Of a stretch of 64,000 nucleotides of DNA, positions 10,701 to 20,390 are shown piece after piece. The position numbers were made by a program, and so were the translations under genes. Where the stretch lies: assembly GCF_036785885.1 (NCBI RefSeq), contig NC_092323.1, forward strand, positions 10,796,501 to 10,860,500. The letters are read 5' to 3'. Under the pieces are notes generated by a model. The model did no database searches, was not told where the DNA came from, and saw only the letters and a program-made list of their open reading frames with translations. Each line of letters begins with the position of its first letter. Positions within the stretch are counted from its first letter, which is position 1. This DNA is from Coffea arabica. Its lineage: Eukaryota; Streptophyta; Magnoliopsida; Gentianales; Rubiaceae.

Positions 10701-13700
10701 GCATATTAACAACCAGCTTCTTGGAACCCATGATTCTAGTAAATTATGAATGGACATTATCCATTCAGGTGGTTCACAAAATGCAATAAAATGCATGTTT
10801 AGCAGAGAGAAATGAAAGTTATCTCAAACTAATAGCTGCACAGCACAATTTTTTGTTGTACTCTGCTACTACTGTTACAGCTGTAATTACTGCTGCTATA
10901 ACTGTTATCTGCTGTCTCACTCCATTTTTACAAAATTTTGGACTAGCTTGGTAGATGCTTGACCCTCAACTGTGGCTTATGTTTCTTCTGCCTTACAGTA
11001 TAGACACAAGGACAAGTTGCAACCACTACTGGAAGTGGGTGGTGCAAAAGTTGCTTCCCTGGAAGGTTTCTGCATTGATAGCCAAGTATGTTCCTTTACC
11101 TACTGCTTGATAGCCAAGATAACATGACTGGTTGTTTACATTTTTTAGTTTATATTATGCCTAGTTACTCCTCAATGCAAGATAGTTGCATTAACATAGC
11201 TACTATTGACCTTGTAGTTAGAGGTAGTCAATGTATCTAGAGAACACTACAAGGTAAAAACTTTTAATGAGGGTTCAATCATTTCTTCATTGTTGATCAA
11301 TGGGATGATGCTCACAGGTATTGGAGGAAGAAGGAATTAGACATGTGGTAAGGGTAATTCCTACTGGAGCAACCAGCAGTTCAAACGGCTCTCAGAGCAT
11401 TAGGTCACTGCCTAGTGTAAATGAGATGGATTTGATTTCAGCCGTCTTATCCGGACATCTGGATCCTTTGATCATTATATCACCTCCTGGTAAGTAGCTG
11501 CCTTACTGTCGGGTTGGGCAGCATTGCCTTGTTTTTGTGTCCCAGTTTACTGTTTCACATGGAAAATTTCAAAGCATGAATTTCTTGCCGTTTCCTCTTT
11601 TCAAGAACTATTTCTCTTCATTTTTTAAACAAAAAAGATAAAAAATAATTTGATGATGTTTATTTGATGATGCATATTGCTGGTCCTTCAACGAAAAGAA
11701 TTGTTAAAGGAAAATAATATTCTTGTTGCCTGCGAGTGGATTTGCAGAAAATTCAGGTGATGTGCAGGGTATATGCCATTTGACAGGGCAAGATGTCACC
11801 CTTAGTACATGACCACCTAGTCAAAATTAGGTCTAATCCCCAGGATACTAAACGGGATCAATTTTCTCATTGCAGGAAAGACATTTTCTGAATTTCTCTC
11901 ATTCTTTAACAGTTCAAATGGGTTTTGGGTGCAGCAAGTATTTTCAACTCCTGCAGAATTCATGTAGGTGGCCAAGGGGCATATGAGACAATAGGAGTAC
12001 TAACAATAGAAAACGGCTGCAAAACAAAGTGCCTTAATTGAAAAACCACGTGGAATTAGATTTATTATATATCCGATATCTGGCTTTGTTTACAATGCAC
12101 ATGAAATTGGGGTTATATGTCCAAATATTGATATTTCTATTGGAAGTTTTAGATGTATGGTTGGTTTTATTGGTGTTCCCAAACTAATGAAATTGATTTC
12201 TAAGAAATTGACTTCTTCTTTCTTCTTCTTTCTCCAAGACAGTTTTTGCATTTATTTTCTGGACTTCCTCCACTCTTCTTCTCCTCCTCCTCCTCTAGTT
12301 TCTTCTTCAGACCTTCCAACCAAACAACCCAATCTTTCAAACCTCTTAGTCTAGTTTTAGTTTTGTAACTTTCCACATTCTTCTCATTGGCGTCCTTGGT
12401 TTTTAGTGCTAATAGTTTTTACTTGACTCATGACAACAACAGTGGATATTCAATGTATCTTCTCCAGTACTGAAGAAAGAAAGAACTTTTGAGCTTATGC
12501 AAAGTGAGTGGAGAAATTTTCTCTGTGATGGATGCTGTCATCAGAAGCATTTAAGTTCTCTCAATTAACTTTTTCCTTTAGCCTACTTGGTAGAATTACT
12601 TTGTGTTCATGTCTTAATTGTATTATGCATTTGGCCTTATTGAAATTTTACATTTGCATAAAATAAAATATTAATAAATTTTACAAAGAAAGAGTAATCT
12701 TTTGCACTTTCAGCCTTATTTACAAAGAAAGAGTAATCTTTTGCACTTTCAGCTTTTTTATTGTATATTTTGTTCCTTTTGCAGTGCTTGTCACTTCTTC
12801 ATGCTCCACAGATGAGACAGTGGTGGCAGATTCTGATGAAGAAGTGGAAACTGCCACAGCCGTTCACACCTCAACTGCTGTCTATTCAGTAGAATCCTCT
12901 GAGCATGACAGCAAAGAGATGACAGATTTACATATGATAGAATCCACTCAGCATGATAGCGGAGAAGAAACTGCAATCAATGTAATAGAATCTACTGAAA
13001 CTGATAGGAAGGGAAATATTACTCTGGCTAGTGTAAATGCCATTGAACATGAGATCAAAGAGGAGATACCATGCAATAATGTGTCCATTAAATGGTCTGA
13101 AGGTGCTTCTTTCACTGGCTTGAGGAACAGAGATGGTAGAACAGGATCGAGATTAGAAAAAGTTGAAGAGTCAGAATGTGGGAACGTGGATGTTATATAC
13201 AGCCAAGATCTTATCGTAAGAGATTCTCTATCAGCATCAGTTCATTTTTCTACAAATGATGCTGTCATAAATTTTAAACGTTTCCGAAAGGTAATTGATT
13301 CTGATCTAGGCTGGATTATGAGAACTTATAGTAATTACTGAAACTGAAACTTGTGGATAAGAAGTTTTCAACAGATTCTAATATCTGTTGCGATGAAACA
13401 AGTTTTAATACTACAATGGGTTTGGTAGATTGGAGCATTCTTCTTTATATAATGGTGGTATCATGTTGTAACTTTGACCTGCCATTTGGGAAGGTAGGTT
13501 GTGGTGTGGGTTATCCAGGCCTAGGCAAGTAATTGAATTGTCTACAGATTTTTTTTTTTTTTTGGCCTATGTCAGAATCTTTCTTCAAGATGTTTCTGGG
13601 GTTGTCTGCACCCTTGAGTGTTTTCTTTATTATGTTCCTTAAATTCTCTCTCTTGCTAATCCTCTTCCTTGACCATTATGCAATTCTCTAGAGGGAGACT

Positions 13701-14083
13701 CCGTCTGGAAATAGTTTCAGCAGTCTCATTCCATTCTCAAAGGATCCTTACAAGTATGATTTCTGTCCTCTGAAGGATTTGGCTAGAATACATATCGTGT
13801 ACAGTCTGTGTATGATTTTCCACAATAATTGCTATTCTGTTAGAGAATCGGACTATGGAAATGAGGAAGTAGCTGAATATCTGAAAGAAGAGAAAAAGAG
13901 AAAACAAATGGAAGCCTTAGCAGAGGACTTATTTAAATATGAGAAGGTGTGTAATTTTGAACCCTCAATCCTACATGTACTGCCAGGAGGTTTTGCTGAA
14001 AATATTGTGTATTTTGTTAATTGATGTAGGGGAGAAGACGGAATGCAGCTGGCTCTCGCACAGGACTTGTTGCTTATACTTGA
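7764..14083 (+). CDS. NBS1: NBS1 (nibrin), MRN complex subunit
   Basis: NBS1 joins MRE11 and RAD50 in the nuclear MRN complex, which senses DNA double-strand breaks and recruits ATM. Thirteen exons reconstruct a 569-residue protein: 7764-7800, 8197-8250, 8384-8648, 9020-9108, 9777-9907, 10268-10308, 10441-10549, 10999-11085, 11318-11489, 12785-13290, 13692-13753, 13844-13946, 14030-14083. All junctions keep frame. The start is MVWGLFPVDPLPG. An FHA domain fills residues 15-120, with G28-R29 and S43-R44-x-H46. Two BRCT-like repeats follow (about 125-330), including CTHVLIDD and ASVRVADP. A long acidic linker comes from exon 10, which ends in NFKRFRK (491-497), like the animal MRE11-binding motif. 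Exons 12-13 encode EALAEDLFKYEKGRRR (541-556), which resembles the ATM-binding tail of animal NBS1. Exon 6 is the least certain: the donor at 10309 was chosen because it alone keeps frame. The stop lies 7 bases before a probable 3' UTR intron (14091-14300). Confidence 0.9.
12681..12756. repeat. 38-bp tandem duplication in NBS1 intron 9
   Basis: The unit TTTACAAAGAAAGAGTAATC plus TTTTGCACTTTCAGC occurs at about 12681-12717 and again at 12719-12754, just before the exon 10 acceptor at 12783-12784. Each unit contains TTTCAG, so the repeat supplies two decoy acceptors upstream of the real one. Confidence 0.85.
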
Positions 14084-14618
14084 CTTCCTGGTAATTTTCT
14101 ACTTTAGAATGTGTAAATTCTGGGCATGTTGCTCAATGCTCAGAGCTTGGCGAGGGATATTATGCTAGTTGTATCTTAGTAATTCGTCTGCAGATTTTAT
14201 TCTTAATCGTAGCTGGGATGTAATATTCGTATCTCCAAATGCTGCATTTTCTATTTCCAGATCTTCTCAATTTGGTTCTTTCATCCTCATTTCTCCGCAG
14301 GTCTCTGCCTTCTTATGACATTTTTGGCAAACTCTACAAACTCGATCGGACGGTATTTTCTCCCCGTATAATATGAGGAGTTTATATTCGCAATGAGTTG
14401 GTATAATTGTAGAGTTCAAGAGAGGTAGTATATTGATGAGAATGATTTGCGAATGATGGGATGGAAATAGCTTTATATGTAGTAATGTAGTAGTTCATTA
14501 TTTTCTTGAAGTTCAATATTTCTCACCATTCAACTTAAACTTTCAATAAGTAACTCCATCCGATTAGATTAACTCAACAGGAGTAGAAATCAAATAGTGA
14601 GACAACTTTCTTGATTGA
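14084..14618 (+). other. NBS1 3' UTR with a probable intron, and downstream flank
   Basis: After the stop, a GTAATT donor at 14091 and a TCTCCGCAG acceptor ending at 14300 define a likely 3' UTR intron. The following exon (about 14301-14480) is matched by 27297 onward in copy B, where the acceptor is also kept. No further coding is seen before the LINE insertion. Confidence 0.55.
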
Positions 14619-15821
14619 TTTTTTTTTTTTTGGGACGGCCTAATGCCCTATCTGTTGCAAGCAACAAATCTTGGGTTGGTCACCCCTCAATCAGCTCATC
14701 TGGTGGGTTCCGTAGTCTCTGGAAGACCAAATCCATGTTGATGCTCTTCTTTGCCAGATAATCTGCACAAACGTTCCCTTCCCTCCATGTACGGGATATT
14801 TTAGAATCCCCGTCTCTGCTCTGCGAACAAGGGATATTTTATGGTGGGTGCTGTCCTGTACGTTCCCTCGAACAAGGGATATACTGGTCACTGAATCCAA
14901 TTCTAAGATGACTCGTTGATATCCTAAATCCCATGTCAGATTCTGAACGCAATAATTCTGCTGCTACATTGCTTTGCTAGCAATTCCTACTTTAGCACAG
15001 AAACGACCTTGCCATCTTCCTAGAGCATCTCGTAGAAGCCCTCTAGCACCTGCAAGCCCCAGGTTGTTAGTTGAGGCTCCGTCAACATTGACCTTTATCC
15101 ATTCCTCTGGTGTGGCTTGACCCCAACCGATAAACAAAAGTTCCATATGCCATTCCTCTGGTGGCTTGCTCCAACTGATAAAACTAAAGTTCCATTTGCT
15201 GCTGGTTACTTTTGGAGGACAAAGCTGCGTGCGCTTGTTCTGCCTGTGCTACCAGTTCTTTAGTCCTGACCTGGAGTTTTCTTGTCATCACCTTTGATGC
15301 AGAACTCATTCCTCCCACTCCAAGCAAAATAGACCACTAATTGAAAAAGAACTGCCCAACTGCAAATGGCTAAAATTTCGTCTGCTTTATATGATTATCA
15401 ATCAAATAAAAAGTTATTTTATGTATCAATCCTTACATCTCCTACTACTGGCGGAGTAACAGCCAGTTTTGATGGTCTGAAGCTTTCCCGCTCTTCCATC
15501 CTTTAGATTCCAGTCAACCCATTCCTCAAGTGGCATTTCAAAGAATTGCTCCCAATTGGGTGGGACAACTAGCTCCTTCCATATTTTCTTGATCCAGACA
15601 CAATCCCGAACAGCGTGAAGAGCTGTTTCTGTGCAAGCCCCACAAATATTGCAGGAAACATCCTCTTGAAGATGTCTTCTAGCCTTTTCAGCACTTGTAA
15701 GCAGCTTATTGTGCTTGATAAACCAAAGGATGAATTGCCATCTTCTCGGACCTTTTTGCTTCCATATGGTGTCCCATTTGATTGAGTTAAACATGCAAGG
15801 TCATGGTCATAACCAAAATGG
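14619..15821 (-). mobile_element. 5'-truncated LINE (L1-like) tail: zf-RVT and RNase H region
   Basis: On the minus strand the element reads, from its broken 5' end near 15790, WDTIWKQKGPRRWQFILWF and CNICGACTETALHAVRDC. This is the zinc-binding zf-RVT region that follows reverse transcriptase in plant L1-type elements. Next comes an RNase H-like start, WIKVNVDGAS (about 15080), and ILELDSVTSISL-like remnants near 14890. The 3' end is a poly(A) tail, seen as T 14619-14631. Stops and frame changes separate the blocks, so it is a dead copy. A 9-bp direct repeat, CTTGATTGA, at 14610-14618 and 15822-15830 fits a target-site duplication, although a nearby repeat of TGATTGAGTTAA (15779 and 15824) leaves the right border uncertain by about 45 bp. 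Copy B of the segmental duplication has the uninterrupted site near 27675. Confidence 0.75.
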
Positions 15822-15839
15822 CTTGATTGAGTTAACATG

Positions 15840-16827
15840 TACAATGCTGTAAATTCATGCTTGAGAGCCTTTTGATATTTACTCGAGTAAAAGGGGTAAA
15901 AAACTATATCATTAAGCTAATACTAAAGATTTTAATTTTAGGTAATTTCCTCTTTATCACTTTCTAAGAACAAAGATAAAAATCTAAAGACAAATGTTAA
16001 GACAAAATTTATATTACGATATACTCACATTAAGCATCCTATTTTCGTTTTATGGGCTTTTTTGTTCTTCTTTTTGTCAAGTAGTCGTTAATATGATATT
16101 TAGATTGACAAGAGGACAAAATGGTTCAAAATTTAGCATCAACAAAAGATTTTAGTTTTGTGTCCACCCTCTATATCACTAACATATACTATTTCTTAAA
16201 AAAAAAAAAAAGAATCTAGTTCACACTACTTCCACCTAATAATCAACAAATGTCACTCGAATTAAATTTTCATTGCAAAAGTTTATTATTAGGGTTATAA
16301 ATTACAAACAAGTCGAAGTCAATCGTTTAAATTTAGTTTGTTTCTTTGAATAAATTTATAAATCAAAATTGCATTCAAACCAATGTTTTCAATAATACAA
16401 AATTGAGTTTTTTTTTTTTTTCGAATGCATACAAAATTGAGTTGAAATAGAGATTTTATTAACTCTTTGAATTTGATTAGGTTAATTCAATTGTCTCCCA
16501 GCCCAATCTAATAGCGGCTTTAGTAGCTATTGGCCACATTAGAACTTAGAAGCGAAGAGCATAAAACTCCAGGAGAACAAGCGACAAGCCTGAACCCAGA
16601 CGAAAGTTGGCTTAAAAGAAAACTGATGCTAGCTGCTTAAGATGATCAACCAGAGGATGCCCACGTTCAACATCAGTTCTTTTTTCCAAAAAGTGCAGCT
16701 TAAACCAATCTACAGGAGAAATATGCAAGTTTTTATCCAAGACTTCACCTATAGCATCAGCAAGGATTTTTCAGAGTTTTTCCCTCCGTGAATTCATTTT
16801 TTAGGAGGTAAGCAATAGATCTTTTTT
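15840..16827. other. Non-coding flank shared with copy B
   Basis: AT-rich DNA without genes. It aligns by eye with about 27690-28845 of copy B, with small insertions and deletions. A poly-A run lies near 16200 and a T-run near 16410. Confidence 0.5.
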
Positions 16828-18288
16828 GGGAAAATCGTTCGAAAAGTCATTCACATTTTACAAGATGACTTTTTTCGTCCCTCACTTTTAAAAGTAAAAT
16901 TTTACGTCCCTTACAAATTCACATTAACCAAATTTGGTCCCTACCTAAGTTTCCGACTAGTTTTTGGCCGGAATCCACCACGTGACTTGCATGTGATCAT
17001 TTTTTAAGGGCAAAATTGTCAAATCAAATTTTTACATAATCTAATTCATAATCCCTCATATTTCACAAAATGAATTTTTCCGTCCCTAACATTTTATAAA
17101 ATGAATTGTTTCATTCTTCACATTTCAAAAAATGAATTTTTTCATCTCTCACTGATCATGTGTATGAATAGTTTTTTTCTATAAACCTACGTATATGTCT
17201 ATTTGATTTTATCCGAACAGTACGAATAATATGTAATTTATCTCTATTGGATTTCATCTAAACATGTTAATCGTAGTTATACATATCCTATTCAATAGAT
17301 ATATATAGGAGTTTTAACCTAATAATTTTGTTTGAAACCCATGTATATGTTTATATGATTTCACCATTTGAACCTATTCAATATTTGTGACCTTTCTCTT
17401 TTGGTAATAATTTATTTATTGAGTTGTATAATAAGATCATCTAATTAATGGGTTCTAACTTGAATTCTATAATTGTACTAACAAATTTCAGTTTAAATCT
17501 GAATTTCTACTCGACACTTTTAAGACCAACAGTTGAATTACTTGCCTTGTGATTGTCTTAATATTTGAAAGTGCCAATCACTTATTTCTTTTTGTCATAC
17601 TTTTTTTTGTTTATTTTTTCTGTCCAAATTTAATTCGATATAAACACTCGATAACATTTAGAATTAAATGTCTTCTTTATTTTCAAATTTTGAATAAAAG
17701 AAAATGAATATAAGTGAAAAACTAACAATTTTTTTAAACCCATGTATATATCTATTTGATTTCACTTGAACAGTACGAATAATATGTAATATATCTTTAT
17801 TTGATTTCACATGCTATCCATACTTTTCAGGTGAAATCAAATAGATATATACATGGATTTAAAAAAAATTATTCACACACATGATCAATAAAAGATGAAA
17901 AAATTCATTTTGTGAAATGTATGAGACGAAAAATTTAGGTGAAATCAAATAGATATATACATGAATTTAAAAAAAAATTATTCACACACATGATCAATAA
18001 AAGATGAAAAAATTCATTTTGTGAAATGTATGAGACGAAAAATTTATTTTATGAAATGTGAGGGATTATAAAGCGAATTATATTAAATTTGATTTGACAA
18101 TTTTGCCCTTAAAATATGATCATGTGCAAGGCACGTGGTGAATTCCGACAAAAAACTAGTCGAAAACCTAAGTAAGGACCAAATTTGACCAATGCGAATT
18201 TGTAGGGACGTAAAATTACATTTTTAAAAGTGAAGAACGAAAAAAGTTATTTTGTAAAATGTGAGGGACGTTTTGAATGATTTTTTCA
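16828..18288. mobile_element. Non-autonomous Mutator-like element with long terminal inverted repeats (1461 bp)
   Basis: The element begins GGGAAAATCGTTC and ends GAATGATTTTTTC, its imperfect inverse. The inverted arms extend about 400 bp (16828-17235 and about 17800-18288) and contain repeated motifs such as ACATTTTACAAGATGAC with its inverse, and the ACGTCCCT and GTGATCAT blocks. It is flanked by the 9-bp direct repeat ATCTTTTTT (16819-16827 and 18289-18297), the size typical of Mutator-like elements. No transposase is encoded. The matching place in copy B (28835-28847) is empty, which fixes both ends. A closely related element lies at 58409-59852 and a single arm at 24220-24493. Confidence 0.85.
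17829..18045. repeat. 108-bp tandem duplication inside the right arm of the Mutator-like element
   Basis: Two nearly identical units, 17829-17936 and 17937-18045, both start AGGTGAAATCAAATAGATAT. The left arm has one equivalent unit, so the duplication arose within this copy and makes the two arms unequal. Confidence 0.9.
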
Positions 18289-18297
18289 TCTTTTTTT

Positions 18298-20390
18298 AGT
18301 AATCTGTACTTTGTTTTAACCGTTGAACCCAAATTGAGTCACCCAACTGCACCTATTATCATAGATGTCTTTATCTAATTTTTTTTTTGTTGGGTTTGGT
18401 TCTGTTTTTACTAATCATAGTGTTAAAGTTCACATCTTTCTTTATAAAGATCATGTATAGGTATCGGTAAAGCATGTTATGCAATTTTGCAATGAAGATA
18501 TGCTATGGATTTTTCTTCATATTCGGTAAACAAATTATGGTTCAAAGAGTTTGAGTTTTAAATTAAAGAAATAGTGTTATATGTAGTTCTTCTATCATAA
18601 TGAAGTGGCTGACTGACTTAACTGAGTTGCTTTGCTTCAATCGTGAGAGAGAATGAAGAAACAGAAGAGCATGATGATCTTCTTGCCTTTCGAAGGTTAG
18701 TAAAATCTTGTTCTAGATTTCGATGCTACACTTTTGCCCAAACATTGATAAAAAAAACATGGTTGTTCATTTAATTTTTATCCCTGTTATTTTCATTAGT
18801 TTTGATATAAATAACATTAAGCACAATAGTTGTTTGATTAATAGATATGTTAAAGGAGTTCTTGAACTCTAGCAGAATATTTTGTTAACGTGAGAAAGCT
18901 TGTGGTGAAATGTTTAAATTATTCAATGTATGGTTTAGGCTTGACACAAAGGAAGTGAAATCATATATCCTAATAGGAATGGCTCAGGTTCATAGTTATC
19001 TTTGTGCTTTCATTTAGGGCCAATTTGATCTTATGTCCTATTATAAGAAAAATCCAATGGGAGTGCAATTTTTGTTATGTTGTCAGAAGAAGTGTATAGA
19101 AAGGTCATTCTAATGCTACATGTCAAATATCCATTCAGTAAGAAGGTTCTGGGAAAATGTATTTTGGATGATCATGCAATTGGCTTTCATTGCTCCAACT
19201 TGTTCATGCTTTTACTACTATACTAGTTGAATCTCACATTTTCCTGACGTAACAACATCCCTCACCTAGAAGGACATTAATAGGGACATGAAATATATGG
19301 AAAAGGCTACATAGTTGATACAACACATAATTAAGCATCTGATCTCAGTTACCTACACAGAACTGGAAGTAAATCTAGTTAGAGTAGCTAATATGCCATG
19401 AAGACTTCATTTATTGCTCCATTGACTTCCCTTGAGGAGCTCTGTTTGATATCCATTTCTCCATTTATGTAAAGGATTGAACATGATAGTATCATTCTCT
19501 ATTGCTCATCCAACTCTATAGGTTTGTTCAAAGCTATAAAACTATACAAGAGAAACATCGAGTTTTACTTATGTGCTAGTGCTTTAAGTGATGACTATAA
19601 AAGTCTTGATAAGACTCCTACTTCACTTGATCGTTGCAGTCATCCATGCTTTATAGTTTGTTAGCTTTCTATTGGATATTTCTGCCTCTTGGCAATTTCT
19701 GCATGTAGTGCTTTTAACCGCATACTTCCAATCGGACTGCCAAAACAGTTGTCGCTGTGTAAGCCGTACATTTGTTTTGCGATCTAATCCACTTCAGCTC
19801 TTAAGCTTGGCTCTATCTTCCATGATTTTTTACTTTCTCATTACATTTTGTGAGGTTGTTTCCACCTAAAGAACTTGATTTGTCCAATTAGGACTTTTTA
19901 TGAGTTTTTAGTATGCTAAATTAACATATAACCGATTATCTTAATTGTCCCACATTCTGACTAATCTAGTATTCGTTTCGATTAACTTTTTCCTTCTTTA
20001 GTGGCTAACCGACTATTCACTCAAATCAATTAAACTTTCTCATTTTTTTTGAGGTTTAATTGCATTCAAGGTGTTCTGTTGCCTAGGTGCTTTGGTTGTC
20101 TTCACTACTTTGCTCATTATCCCTTCCCTTTCATATCTTGGCAATCTATCGTTTTCCAAGTTTTTAAGTTTCGGTCTACCAACTAACTCATCGTTATTTC
20201 TTGCTATATTAAACTCTCTAAAAAGAGAGCCTTATTAGATCTTGCTGCCCTCTTTTCATGCCACCAAGTGTCAAGGGTCTTGAGAAAGTCAATCTCTTAC
20301 TTCTGAATTTCTATGTGCATTATTTAAGCACCGTCTGCTTTCTAATTCCCCGATCAATTTTCTTCTTTCTCTTGAATCTTTAATTCAACT
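18298..20390. other. Upstream region of MYB copy A
   Basis: About 2.1 kb with no gene I can support. It aligns with 28850-32407 of copy B apart from the solo LTR there. Short exon-like pieces recur in both copies (for example ATGAAGAAACAGAAG followed by a GTTAGTAAA donor near 18706), but open frames are not shared over useful length. The site matching the copy B solo LTR insertion, GCGAT, is intact at 19779-19783. Confidence 0.5.

Noticed and set aside
15426-15844. Open frames of 122 and 91 residues on the minus strand that look like a gene
   Set aside because: The residues match the zf-RVT end of plant L1-type LINEs and lie in an insertion absent from the duplicate copy; they are transposon remains, not a host gene.
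16828-18288. Regularly spaced repeats resembling an array
   Set aside because: The repeats are arms and an internal duplication of a Mutator-like element, not a CRISPR-like array; no spacer-repeat pattern exists in the window.
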